A stretch of DNA of 64,000 nt from Pythium myriotylum (taxonomy: Eukaryota > Oomycota > Peronosporomycetes > Pythiales > Pythiaceae), in NCBI GenBank assembly GCA_023091665.1, contig JALJCQ010000006.1, positions 682,001 through 746,000 of the forward strand, read 5' to 3'. The notes beneath the pieces were generated by a model, which was not told the DNA's origin, did not search any database, and saw nothing but the letters and a program-made list of their open reading frames with translations. Shown in pieces: positions 44,344 through 55,548 of the stretch. Numbering within the stretch: the first letter of the stretch is position 1; each line of letters starts with the position of its first letter. A program made the position numbers and the translations under genes.

Positions 44344-45629
44344 ATGGCGGCAACAGGCACCGACGGCAACCGCAGCCGCGAGCGCATGAAGCAGGAGGTC
44401 GCGTACCTGCGCGCGACGGTCGCGCAGCTCGAGAACGAGCTCGCGCATCTGCGCAGCCAGCAGAACGTCGCGCAGGTGCTGGCGGTCGCGAGCGGCGGCG
44501 ACGCCAACGTCCACGCGCACGCCGTGGCCAACGCCGCGTGGCAGGACATCGCCGAGAGGCAGCGGCAGCTGCGGTACGCTGCTGAGTTCGAGAACAGCAA
44601 GCTCCGCGAGTACGTCGAGGACCAGATCCGGCTCGGCAAGACGCTCGAGAAGCTGCTCCACCGCAAGCAGCACGCCGAGGTAGCGAGGATTCTGCATTGT
44701 TGTTATCTTGTCTGGATGAGACTAACTTGACATTCTCAGGTGGAGTCGATGCTGTCACGACGGCCGACCGTGCGCGACTCCACGCCTGGCGCGACGTACA
44801 GCGTGCTGGACGATGTCAAGGTCGAGAGCGAGATGCGGTCGAGTCTGGACGAGTTGCTGGGGGAGATGGAAGAGACTTTCCACCACGAGGTCTTCAATGA
44901 GCCAGGTCCGTTCCGGAAGATCGAGCTTCGGTTTAAAGAGAGCCGAGGCACGTTCGTCGAGACGAGCGAGCGCCGGATTCTCCCCTTCTCAGCTGATGTG
45001 GCGGCCGAGGCCGTGCTGATGCAGTTCCGAGGACCGAACGGTTCCGTTCCGGTAAGAAATTGTGACTTTGCCAAGTCAAGATGTGGGAGAGATCATAACG
45101 AGATGGTATGCTTTGGCAGTCGCATTATGACTCAGATGATACGTACCTGTACGACATGGCGCAGATGGTCGACACGGCTCGGTTTCGCGGCATGAGCCGG
45201 ACCAAGATGGTCATGCGACGTATGTTACTTCCAGGACAGACCATCTTCATCTTTGTCGGATTGAGTGACCCCAGCGAGGCTCTCGGTGTCCCCAGCGACG
45301 GTCTCTACGTGCGTCACCTGGGTTGGGCACGGCTTCGCGAACTGCCCAAGCCCACGGATGATCCGTCGAGCCCGACGATCAGTGAATACACGACGTACCA
45401 TGTCGCGATCCCTGAGGTCCACGACGTCGTACACGACCAGAAGCGCAAGATCGGCACTGTGACCAACTACGTGCTCGCGACCATCGGCTTCCAAATGGAT
45501 CTCAGTCGCGAGAATATCGACAACTGGCTGCTTGAAAATGCCGCGAACCCAACCACGCCGACGACGGTGCAGTGCTGGAGTGAACTGTCGCGTGTCTCGC
45601 CGAAAGGACCAGCCGAGCAAGAAGTGTAG
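44344..45629 (+). CDS. bZIP-like/START-like family protein (three exons)
   Basis: Join of 44344-44679, 44740-45051 and 45120-45629, 385 aa, introns of 60 and 68 bp, phase 0. Exon 1 lacks the acidic N-terminal module of most paralogues and opens straight into a basic coil (RSRERMKQEVAYLRATVAQLENEL), then WQDIAERQRQLRYAAEFEN. Exons 2-3: ILPFSADVAAEAVLMQF, RFRGMSRTKMVMRRMLL, SDGLYVRHLGWARLRELP, RENIDNWLLENAA. Its last 230 bp and 3' UTR were duplicated to 48.46-48.81 kb. Confidence 0.8.
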
Positions 45630-45749
45630 ACTAGCGTGAGCCTGAGTGGTTTTAAATGTCGTGTCTTGCATCTCTACATAGGTAATGCATTGGTGTGGTG
45701 CTTGTTATCTTCTCGGATAGCTGTGAGATGTACCCATATCAATTGTGAC
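45398..45749 (+). repeat. 352-bp direct repeat, left copy
   Basis: It covers the 3' end of the START-like gene and its 3' flank, and matches 48458-48809 at a constant offset of 3060 bp with only about three visible mismatches. Both copies end at the same base (aattgtgac). Right after this copy the sequence switches to the pseudogene insertion. Confidence 0.9.
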
Positions 45750-46786
45750 CAAGCTCATTTCAATCTGGGCAGAGCTCGCTTCCAGCAAGCGGCAATCTGT
45801 AGAAGCAGAGAATGCGAGACTTCGTCAGATGCTGCACCAAGGCGAAGGAGCGAATGAGATTCCTGGAGCGGGAGCCACGGGAAGAGGTATGAGCTGTTGG
45901 GTTTGAGATGATTTGTATGTGGATTTGTTCATAAATATGCGTGTGCAGGACATTTCAGGGGTTAGCTCGCTCAAACGAATGCAGATCACTGCTGTCGACA
46001 GTATGGGCATATACTATGATGACATTGTAAATCGCTTGAACAGTCAAGCACCTGCAGTGTTTAATCCCGAAAGCAGCTGGGTTTCTCGCCGCAACTTACG
46101 TGAGATGTGCGCAAGTTATCCAGAACTGGTGTGTGTGGTGGTCGAAATGAAGTTCTCGTGGGTCGTACCCTTTTCCCAGGAAGCCGTCACTCAAGCTTTT
46201 CGCCACCATCTCGTTCGATACGAAACGCGCTGCAACAACTGTGAGGTCAGTTCATTTGGAAATTCTGGTGATCAAGAGCTACAATTAACTCTCAAATGCG
46301 AAAATGTAGATGATGCCCGAGAAAGACCGGGTGATCGTAACGCTATTCGGCAGACCAGCAGGTAGCCCGAGTGATACGGGTGTCGAGAATCCGAGTCATC
46401 TTGGTTCTCGATATCATCCAGACGAGACGAGCGCGCTCATTGTGAGTGAACGCAGCATGGGTCCAGGCGTGTGTTCACTCCAATTCGCGCCCGGATATTC
46501 GGTTACATCTGAAGCCTGGATTCGGATCAGTCCGTACCTACCCAACGGAGTGGTTTACAGTCATCTACTACTCAGAATCTGACTCACATCCAAACTCTTC
46601 GTCGAGTCAAATTCACAAATCCTTCGACGTCAGCTCCAACGCCGAAGAAAGACTCGAGTTTGTTTGTTCAACGCGTGCTCGATCATTTTTCAGCACATTT
46701 CGATGAATCCCAGCAAATCGTTGAAGACTTGATAGTTCAGGGCGTTCAAGATGACGTGAGTTCACGAGAAGACAGTTCCAGCAGTA
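45750..46786 (+). pseudogene. truncated copy of the gene at the left edge of the window
   Basis: It matches the minus-strand gene at 1-1357 from within exon 1 onward and keeps both introns, so it is a DNA-level duplicate. Exon 1 is truncated 5' and has small deletions near 45783 and 45836. Exon 2 (MRVQDISGVSSLKR to FSWVVPFSQEAVTQAF) lacks three codons (DAL). Exon 3 (RVIVTLFGRPAGSPSD) has a one-base deletion near 46556 that creates an early stop. Identity can be followed to 46786, where the parent leaves the window. Confidence 0.85.
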
Positions 46787-46862
46787 CGGCTCCATCATCT
46801 CCCCGATCTGGAAATTTAATGTGGATTCCTTTAGTCTCCACACGGTGGACCTGTACGCCATA

Positions 46863-47336
46863 GGGCGTACCGGTACGCCCGAGAAAAAAATATAGATTTT
46901 GCCTCACCCGTCGCGTTCTGGCCAAAATAGCACGCAGATCATAAAGTAGAGATAGAGAGCTGCTCCCAACTATTTTTCGGTCGCAAATGAGCAACTCTTC
47001 GTGGAGAAATTGGATGTTGAAGCTCGAGGTCATGAAAAATACTGGGCAATTTTCGTGGAGGCCAGAGTTTTCCGCCGAGTGGCCGAGACCAGCAAGCAAT
47101 GCTCTTGTGAGGTTGCGTGGGCTTCAGATTCGCGCTGTGGGGACCTCGAGCATAGCGGAACCGCTCTAATGTGCACCTCGATCGAGGTATACACCGTTGC
47201 TGTTGCCGCTTTAGAGTGACTCGTTTCTGCTCAACGAATGGTCACCATCTGTTCTCTCATACAAACTTTCTTACAAACAATCTCACGTCGGGCGTACCGG
47301 TATGATTGTGTCCATGCTACCGGTACGCTTTTGCCC
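46863..47336. mobile_element. MITE-like element with GTACCGGTAC palindromic ends
   Basis: The left end is a perfect 18-bp palindrome (46863-46880, gggcgtaccggtacgccc). The right end is an interrupted inverted repeat (47290-47302 and 47318-47328) ending ttttgccc. Both outer ends read GGGC inward and both flanks are TA. The interior has no supported gene. This fits a non-autonomous terminal-inverted-repeat element with TA target duplication, by inference only. Confidence 0.4.
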
Positions 47337-47512
47337 TAGACATTTGGACTTAAAAGTCCGACTCAAGAGAACTAGTGGCATAGTTGTCGAGAGGACCAAG
47401 ACCAATGTGTGTGTATTTCCACGACGTGGGTGTGTAAAGATTGCAAATAATGTACAGAATGTGAGCTTGTGGATACTGGAAGAGCACTGTCTTGAAATCA
47501 CTTCTTGGTAAC

Positions 47513-48160
47513 TTACGCAGCTCGTAGCCGTGCGTCTCGTATCGCGATGCAATCCAGTGTAAATCCTGGCCACCAATCGAACTCGATAGGTGCCAGTGCG
47601 GCGAAGTACGGTCGCTGGTTTCGATTGTAAATCCAGACCCTATCACGTCTGGTATCGACAATAACACCCTCACGACACCCAGCATGAATGAACTTCGTGA
47701 CCTTCGCTTGCAAGTCTTCCCTGTTGTCTGTCTCCGACACGAGTTCAATGACGACAACCGGTACACAGGGTTTATAAGCCTTCCTTTTGTCTGTAGCAGA
47801 TAGACAAGACCACGTCCGCGCGTCGATGTATGAAATGTCTGGAATGAACTGCCGGCGATGACCACGTGCACGGCGAGATGACGGCTGGTGGAATTGATAA
47901 CCTGTGCGATCATACCCAACTCTCCCTCTAGCAGCGTAATGCGTGATCTTCCATCGCTCGACTTGGGCGATCGCGTTTCCTTTCTCCTCCTCCGAATCCT
48001 GTCTCGTTGCCATCTCTCGCACAAGTAAAAATGGAGAATCATACTCAAGAAAGAACCGCCTTTCCGCCACCTCATTCAAATCTGGTGGGGGCACGACCCT
48101 GTACTTTCCTGGGGTCGCCGGTACTTGCGTTCCATCAGGCAGAACAATCGCCTTATTCAT
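47513..48160 (-). CDS. Uma2-family PD-(D/E)XK nuclease-like protein
   Basis: 215 aa from an internal start (MNKAIVLPDG) in a 225-codon frame. Family motifs in order: SEEEKGNAIAQVERWKI, FIPDISYID (Asp108), PVVVIELVSETDN (Glu139), DLQAKVTKFIHAG (Lys153), GVIVDTRRDRVWIYNR. Asp, Glu and Lys at these places are the PD-(D/E)XK catalytic triad, so activity is plausible. Uma2 (DUF820) proteins are typical of bacteria, especially cyanobacteria; their role is unclear. The gene is intronless, next to an AT-rich upstream segment (48240-48430), and sits inside the inserted block. Acquisition by transfer, or carriage by a mobile unit, is likely but unproven. A gtaagt at the stop leaves a longer spliced product possible. 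Confidence 0.75.
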   Translation of the reverse strand: MNKAIVLPDGTQVPATPGKYRVVPPPDLNEVAERRFFLEYDSPFLLVREMATRQDSEEEKGNAIAQVERWKITHYAARGRVGYDRTGYQFHQPSSRRARGHRRQFIPDISYIDARTWSCLSATDKRKAYKPCVPVVVIELVSETDNREDLQAKVTKFIHAGCREGVIVDTRRDRVWIYNRNQRPYFAALAPIEFDWWPGFTLDCIAIRDARLRAA

Positions 48161-48457
48161 GCTGTCGACTTTGCTTCGCTGGGAACACAAAACTGGTACA
48201 CACTAAACTATTACAGACGTGATAGCATTCATTCTGACAAGAATAGAAATGAGAAGAATCGAGTTTCTAAAATATGAAGGGTGCAAAGGTGCATAGATTT
48301 TGTACTAAAATAAAAATATATTATAAATATATACAAATAACGTTAGACAGAACTGCAAATAGTCAAATATCTAAACAGACCTACATCGTAAAATAGACAA
48401 AATAAAAAAATAAAGTTTGACTAAACTCTTTGCACTCTGCACCAAACAATAAGGATG
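48161..48457. other. AT-rich region upstream of the Uma2-like gene
   Basis: Markedly AT-rich (for example 48300-48420), unlike the GC-rich array. It probably holds the promoter of the Uma2-like gene and ends at the right direct repeat. Confidence 0.45.
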
Positions 48458-48809
48458 CCATGTCGCGATCCCTGAGGTCCACGACGTCGTACACGACCAG
48501 AAGCGCAAGATCGGCACTGTGACCAACTACGTGCTCGCGACCATCGGCTTCCGAATGGATCTCAGTCGCGAGAACATCGACAACTGGCTGCTTGCAAATG
48601 CCGCGAACCCAACCACGCCGACGACGGTGCAGTGCTGGAGTGAACTGTCGCGTGTCTCGCCGAAAGGACCAGCCGAGCAAGAAGTGTAGACTAGCGTGAG
48701 CCTGAGTGGTTTTAAATGTCGTGTCTTGCATCTCTACATAGGTAATGCATTGGTGTGGTGCTTGTTATCTTCTCGGATAGCTGTGAGATGTACCCATATC
48801 AATTGTGAC
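48458..48809 (+). repeat. 352-bp direct repeat, right copy (3' gene fragment)
   Basis: A second copy of the 3' end and flank of the 44.3-45.6 kb gene, encoding the last 57 residues (HVAIPEVHDVVHDQ to AEQEV) with no upstream exon. It is non-functional as a gene. The downstream sequence (gaggcatccgg) is probably the original flank. Confidence 0.88.
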
Positions 48810-49014
48810 GAGGCATCCGGCCATCTCGAGGCCGTAATCAAGCGAGGACGAATCAATCGGGAGGATCCGTGTCGCTGGCGCCTTGAAGCCCGACCCGCAT
48901 CCCAGAAGAGCTGTTACAGTGTCCTCGTGGCCGTGTTGCAAGCTCTCAGGCGGTTGTTTCTTCCAGCGTGAAGACACTCTTCTTCTTTAGTCTCAGCAAA
49001 CGCTTTCCTCAACC

Positions 49015-50249
49015 ATGACTCGGTCGTCTGCACTTGATGATCTCGTCGACGCCGCGAGCGCATCGTCTTCACCGCCGTCGCGAGAGCCCGTCAAGCGCGA
49101 GCGCGACCAACGACCAGCGATGACCACTCGCGACCGCAACAAGCTCGAGCGACTCAACCTGCGTGACACAGTCGCGACATTAGAGCGCCAGCTTGACGAG
49201 ATCAAGCGAGACCACCACCAACGATCTCCGAGCCAGTCTCCGACGCAATTGCCTGCGTCGACGCACCTCCTCCAGGTGTGGGAAAACCTCGCGCGAAGCC
49301 AGTGCGAGCAGCGCTACCGAGCCGAGGTCGAGAACACCAAGCTGCGCAAGATGCTCAACGACCAAGTCAAAGTCGCGCAGACACTCGAGCGAATTCTGCT
49401 CAAGCGACGCAGCTCCGAGGTGAGTTCGGTGGTGTTCCACGCGCTGCCGACTGCTTGTAAATGTGATACTTACGTGCCGTATCGCAGCAATTGTTCGAGC
49501 ACTCTCGTCCCATGAAGCGCGCAAGGTCGCTTGGTCCGATGGATGACCCTGACACACTCGACAAGCTGAAGGAGATGCTACCAGCTCTGTACGATCGAAT
49601 CGACACCGCGTTCCAGCAAGAGTGCTTCAAAAATCGCCGCGAGCCATTTACTAGAGTCGAGCTCCGACATGCAAACAGCACCTCTCTCAGTGCTGAGGCC
49701 GCCGAATTTCGGATACTACCGTTCTCACTGGAAGTCGCAGCCGAGGCTCTATGGGAGTATCTTGTCTTCTACCCCCACGACCACGCGCACGAGCCTGACA
49801 GCGAAGACTTTCTGGGAAGAGATACGCTCACCAGAGATATTTGTGTCGGCCTGAAGCTCGAGCAGTACAGTGGAGAGATGCACATCAAGTGCGTCGCGCG
49901 TCGTTACGTCGAGCCCACGCGCATTGTCTTCGTGCTGCAGGCGTTGTCAGAGCCTACCGATGACGCTGGCTCGCCTCTCCACGGTGCGTGCCAACGACAC
50001 ACGGGCTGGTATATTATCCAGCGGTCTGCAATCAACCCCAAGATCACGGAGCTGCTGTCGACCCACGTTGCAGCGCCCGAGTTCCACGAGAACCCAACTG
50101 ATCAGCAGAAGCGTCGGCTTGGCTCGCTCGCCAACTACATCACGGCATCGCTACGGTCGATGATCGAGAACGCCACCCAAGTCCTCGACAACCGACTAAT
50201 GGAGCGTACGTGTGTGAGCGGCCGCATGCCTTGTGCGTGGACAAGATGA
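49015..50249 (+). CDS. bZIP-like/START-like family protein, START-like exons fused
   Basis: Join of 49015-49419 and 49488-50249, 388 aa, one phase-0 intron of 68 bp. Exon 1: MTRSSALDDLVDAASASSSPPSREPVKRERD, coil RDRNKLERLNLRDTVATLERQLDEI, then WENLARSQCEQRYRAEVEN. Exon 2 spans both START-like parts without the second intron of its neighbours: ILPFSLEVAAEALWEYLVFY, VARRYVEPTRIVFVLQALSEP, HGACQRHTGWYIIQRS, VLDNRLMER. The C-terminal tail TCVSGRMPCAWTR is specific to this copy. Confidence 0.83.
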
Positions 50250-50574
50250 AACAGCCACCAGGGCGACCAAGACAATGTAGCCATGTGTCATGGACCTGTC
50301 ACTCGTGATGGTTGGAAGGTTCTTTATAGAATCTTGGAGAGCGCACGGTACATAAGTTGAATTTGTCGCGGACGTGATGATGGCGAAAGCGAGAGGAGCA
50401 AGCGGATGCGACGGTCGTAATCACAGGGGGACGAAGCATTTCTTCGGCTGGGTTGGCTGTTTTCTGGTGCTTCGGACCACCTCGTCTTGCGTGAAGCCAC
50501 TTACTTGCAGTCCCAGTTTCGATTTCTCTCTCCTCTCGCCCACAGTCTCCGATCATAATTGAAGTATTTTAATT
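50250..50574. other. intergenic, no gene seen
   Basis: 325 bp between two plus-strand paralogues; no repeat or gene was supported. Confidence 0.4.
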
Positions 50575-51890
50575 ATGTCGGCGATCCACGTCTTGGTCGC
50601 CGCCTGCGACGTGCAGGAGAGCGTCGGCCACGACAGCACAACGAGCGGTTCGCCGCCCGACACCCCACGCGCCGAGGCCTGCGCCACTAAGCTCGATCGG
50701 CGGCGTCGCAATGGCAAGCCCGGAAGTGGCGTCAATGTCAGTCGCGACCGCATGAAACAGGAGATGCAGCATCTGCGAGACACGGTGGCCGAGCTGCAGC
50801 GTCAGCTCGACGAGATCAAGCGAGACCACGTGCGACGCTCGCCTCGGAGCCCCGTGCCTCCGTCGCCGTCCACGACACAGCTCGTCGCGGCCTGGGAGGC
50901 CATGGCCAGAGGCCAGTGCGAACAGCGATACCGCGCCGAAGTCGAGAATGTCAAACTCCGCAAGATGCTCGACGAGCAGGTCAAGATCGCACAGACGCTC
51001 GAGCGGATCCTGACCAAGCGACGCAACTCCGAGGTGCGTGAAGTGACCATGTCCCAGTGGGATTGACGATCCGATGCTGATGAGATGTGTTTCTGATATG
51101 ATTTCTATAGCAACTCTTTGGAAGCTCGCGAGGATCCAAGCGCAGCCGGCCTTCCTCGTCTCCGAATCCGATTGACAGTCCGACTGTCTTTGCGGATCTC
51201 GAGATGCTACTTCCTTCGCTCTACGCGCAGGTCGACATGGTCTTTGGCAAAGACTGTTTCCTCTCTCGAGACGAATCGTTCCGGACTGTCGAGGTTCGCC
51301 ACGCCGAGGAGACTGGCACGTACGTCGAGTCGACCGAGAAGCGGCTACTGCCGTTCTCGTTCCAGGACACGGCCGATGCGATGTGGGAGTTTCTCGTGTT
51401 CTACCCGGACGATCGAGACCGCGAGTCTTGGAAGAAACACGATCTCTACCGAGATTCGCTCACCAGAGAGATCGACATGAAGATGCAGCTCGAGCGGTTC
51501 TCGGGCGAGCTTCTCGTCAAGTACAAGAGCCGTCGATACGTCGAGAAGGACCGCGTCGTGATCGTCTGGGTCGCGCTCGCCGACCCGAGCGACGTCTCGG
51601 ACTCGCCGCTGGACGGGGCCTGCATCCGCCACACCGGTTGGATGTGTGCTCGTCGATCGTCGATCGTGGGCGACTCATCCATGATGAGCGAGTTTCTCAC
51701 GGCGCAGCTTTCGGTGCCCGAGTACTTCGACAGCTCGAGCGACCGCAAGCGGCGAGTCTGCGCGTTGACCAACTACCTCGTGAGCTCGCTCAACTGGCAG
51801 CTCGACACGAACAAGCAGATCATGGACAACCGGCTCTTGGAGCGCGCGCTCTCTCGCTCGCGCCCCGTCAAGAACGAGTCCTCGTCGTAA
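50575..51890 (+). CDS. bZIP-like/START-like family protein, START-like exons fused
   Basis: Join of 50575-51033 and 51111-51890, 412 aa, one phase-0 intron of 77 bp. Exon 1: LDRRRRNGKPGSG, coil RDRMKQEMQHLRDTVAELQRQLDEIKRD, then WEAMARGQCEQRYRAEVEN. Exon 2, uninterrupted: LLPFSFQDTADAMWEFLVFY, YKSRRYVEKDRVVIVWVALADP, LDGACIRHTGWMCARRS, IMDNRLLERALSRSRP. It is a tandem sister of the preceding gene, sharing coil and intron loss. A homolog of the acidic N-terminal module is missing in both. Confidence 0.84.
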
Positions 51891-52115
51891 TCGGACGTGT
51901 AGTGATAAAGAGAGGCAAAGAGAGTGTATTAGTACGACGTTGTCCAGAGGGGCGAGCGCAATCCATTTGCTGGAGTGTATCCACTTCGAAACCTTAGTGA
52001 TCGTGATTCGTTCGCGTCTCCGCCCATGTGCATGATGACGCTTTTGATTCGTGAATAATCGAGGCGCGGGAGGGCCTGGCTGGGACGCGACACACACGGA
52101 GAACGAGTCGGCTTG

Positions 52116-53616
52116 ATGGATCTGGGCGAGTGGGAGGCCCGTCCGTTCGCGGCCTCGACCGACGAGGATGTGCTGCTGCGGGAGGCCCTCGCGTTTATCG
52201 GAGACCTTGACGACGGCGAGCTCTCGCCCGGAGACCTCGGCGACGCGCCCGCCGGCGGCCCCGACAGCGGCCTCTTCGCCTCGCTCTTGGCGCCGCTCAG
52301 CAGCGACGCGGCGTCCTCCCCACTGGAAGTAAAGGATGAAGTGACGGCGTTGATGGCCACGCTTCCCCCGGCAACGTCGGCGCTGGCGACGCCGCTCGCG
52401 CTTGGAACCAGCAAGCCCGGCGGGAACCGGTCGCGCACGAAACGCCGCGAAGAGCTGCTCTACCTGCGCGAGATGGTCGGCAACCTCGAGACGCAGCTGG
52501 TCAATCTCAAGCGCTCGGCCGAGGACAAGCAGGCGCAGATCGAAGGAGAAGCCGCCAAGCCCGAGACCGAGTCGTCGATCATCGTGCGCTCGGCGTGGGA
52601 GCAGATCGCGACGCGCCAGTACGAGCAGAGACAGCGCTCCGAGATGGAGAATATCCGCTTGAAGCGACTGCTGGAAGACCAGATCCAGGTCGGGCGCTCG
52701 CTGGAGCGGTTGCTGTCGAGGAAGAGGCCGAAATTCGAGGTAACGAACGACAGACGCATCTATGCTTAATGGCACATACGTTAACATTTTCCGATAGGCG
52801 GCCGAGGCCACGCTTCGCACGGAGAAGCGCACGCGTCGCAGTAGCATGTCCGTGTCGTGGGATAACACCAAGATTTTCCAGGAACTCGTCGCGACGTTGA
52901 AAACGCTGAACCTCGAAACGGACAAGGTGATTGCGAAAGTGCCGGTCACGGAATCACGGCAACGCGACATTCAAATCATCCACGACCCGGAATTCGGCAT
53001 GGTTTTGCGAATCATGGAGTCGCATATTCTTCCGTTCCAGTACGACCACACGATCCAGGAGTTCTGGGCGACGGTGCCGGACATCTCGAGCGAACACATT
53101 CGAGGCTACCACGTGAGTATTGTCTTCACAATGCGATTTCGTATTCCACGCTGACATGATAACTGCCATGACTAGAACGTTGAGGCAACGGACGATGAGA
53201 TCAAAGTACAGTTCCAAATCCAAGCGAACTTTGCACGTCAAACGGGGTCGTTCACGGTGTCGATGGTGAATCGTCGAGTTGTCGAAGCGAACCGCACGGT
53301 GTTTCTCATGACAGCGTTCTTCGACCCGAGCGAGATCTCCGACACGAAGATGGACGGCGTCTACATGCGTCACCGCGGCTGGGTCGTGTTTGAGCCTGCC
53401 GACCACAAGAGCTCGCTGACACAAGCCGCGACGAAAATGACGGCGTACCATTTGTATGTGCCCGAAGTATTCGAGAACGTCGCGGACCAGGACCGCAAAG
53501 TTGGCACGCTGACGAACTTTATCTTTGGCGCGATCTCGGTCGAGATGAATTCGCGCTACCAGGAACTGGAGAATCGCCTCTTTGATCGGTCGTGCGCCAT
53601 GGACACTGGGTCGTAG
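52116..53616 (+). CDS. bZIP-like/START-like family protein (three exons)
   Basis: Join of 52116-52739, 52798-53112 and 53176-53616, 459 aa, introns of 58 and 63 bp, phase 0. Exon 1: VLLREALAFIGDLDDGELSPGD, a Ser/Ala/Pro linker, basic patch NRSRTKRREELLYLREMVGNLE, then WEQIATRQYEQRQRSEMEN. Exons 2-3: ILPFQYDHTIQEFWATVPD, NRRVVEANRTVFLMTAFFDPSEISD, MDGVYMRHRGWVVFEP, YQELENRLFDRS. The basic patch is strong. First of three very similar genes in tandem. Confidence 0.85.
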
Positions 53617-53907
53617 TGATCTCGATCTTTGCAATTTTTAAAATACATGGGACTGATTAGAATCGCCGAATCAAATCACCAAGTTTCAGCGGGACTCGTC
53701 ATCCGCGATCTCAAAGGCCTCTGAACCATCCGGTTCGTCGACAGTGATCAACGCGGGAGGCCGTCATCATGCCGCGGTCTCATCCTCGCGAGTCGCAGAA
53801 ACCTCACAAAGTGAAGCCATATAGAAAGCATCGAAACTGAGCCCCCTCCGCGGTTTCTATATAATCGTGATGACGGTGTCTCCGTGATCACGAGACAAGA
53901 CCAACCG

Positions 53908-55407
53908 ATGGAGAACGCCTGGGACGCGACGATGGACGCCCCCGCGTCGGCGGACGAGGCGGCGCTGCTGCGCGAGGCGCTCGCTTTCATCGGCGACCTC
54001 GGGTTGGACGAAGACGAGTCCGGCGTGGACAATGGTCTCAGTTATTTGGACCTCCCTCCACCCACGGTTCTTCCGCCGCATGCAATTCTGCCGTCGGTTT
54101 CACACGTTATTAAGCAAGAACCAGCACCACCTGCACCGCTGCTGCCTCTAGAGACCGTTTCGGCTTCGTCGGGTTCGGTGGTCGCAAGCAAAACACCGAA
54201 AGCGTCGACAAACAGATCGTACTCGAAGCGCCGCGACGAATTGCGGTACCTACGAAACCTCGTGGGCGAGCTGGAAGTGCGGCTGAGTGAGCTTCGACAG
54301 CGTGGGGACGATGAAAGTAAAGAAAACGGTGCAGAGGAAGCAGGGAATGAGCGAGAAGCAGACTCGCTCGTGAAGAACGCGTGGGAACGCGTTGCTGCGA
54401 ACCAGTACGAGCAACGCCACAAAGCCGAGATGGAGAACCTCAAGCTTAAGCAGATGCTAGAAGACCAGATCCAAGTCGGTAGATCTCTCGAGCGGCTACT
54501 GTCAAAGAAGCGCCCCAAGGGAATGGAGGTATTGAGCCGTGTCATGTCAATATCGGCGAGTGATTGGCGTTAATTTGGGTGTTCGTGCAGCTAATCGACC
54601 GGCGAGCTCCTGTCGACAAGCGGCAACGGCGTGGAAGCTTGACTACAGGCAACGACAATTCCCAGATTTTTGATGAACTCGAAGAGTCAATCGCGAATCA
54701 GTATCCTCAACTCGATTCCGTCTTGTTGAAGAACCAACACGAATGCCCTCGGCCGTCTCATCATGACGTCCGCATCGTTCACGACCCAGACCATGGGCTG
54801 GTGTTGCAGATTACCGAGTGTCGCCTACTCCCTTTTAGCCTTGAAGACACAGCCGATGAGTTTTGGAACAGCATGCCTGATCTCATTGCAGAGAAAGCCA
54901 CGGGGTACAAGGTACGTCAATGGTTTATATACGCAATGTCTGACGGAATGACTAAAACAAGTCTATCAATACTAGAGCGTGACAATAACAGAAGAGTTCA
55001 CGAAGGGTCAGTTCGAGTCCAACGCTATCCTCGGACAGATTCGAGCAGACCTGAAAATCTCCATTTTGTGCCGCCGATTTGTCGAAGCCACACGAATTGT
55101 GCTCATATCTTGCGGTCTATTTAATCCGTCAGAGATTTCAAACACCAACATGGACGGTGTATCCGTACGTCTTCGCGGATGGGTATCCTTAGAGGAGGTG
55201 ATGCTCGGAAACGGAGGAACCGCGCGGCCGTATACCAGGATCAAGAGTTATTCGGTGTCTGTCCCCGAGACCCTGGACTATGTTGAGGACAAGACCCGGA
55301 AGGTTGGCGCGCTCACGAACTTTCTCATGACCGCGATCTCCATGGACATGGACTCGCGCCACCAGGATCTCGAGAACCGACTTTTCCGGCGCAGTTTACG
55401 AAAGTAG
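53908..55407 (+). CDS. bZIP-like/START-like family protein (three exons)
   Basis: Join of 53908-54528, 54591-54911 and 54976-55407, 457 aa, introns of 62 and 64 bp, phase 0. Exon 1: ALLREALAFIGDLGLDEDESG, NRSYSKRRDELRYLRNLVGELE, then WERVAANQYEQRHKAEMEN. Exons 2-3: LLPFSLEDTADEFWNSMPD, CRRFVEATRIVLISCGLFNPSEISN, MDGVSVRLRGWVSLEEV, HQDLENRLFRRS. A tatataa sequence lies 44 bp before the ATG. Start chosen by similarity to the 52.1-kb gene; an in-frame GTG-type extension upstream was ignored. Confidence 0.85.
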
Positions 55408-55548
55408 AGTCGCGAGCGTCTGGAAGTAGCCACTTAGAAATCTTAGTCAACGATGTCCGCGACAGATGATGACTCGACCAAATCGTGGATAATCAGACTG
55501 TCGCTGAACGACAATGGATTCTGCCGAATGCCCACAACCTCATACACC

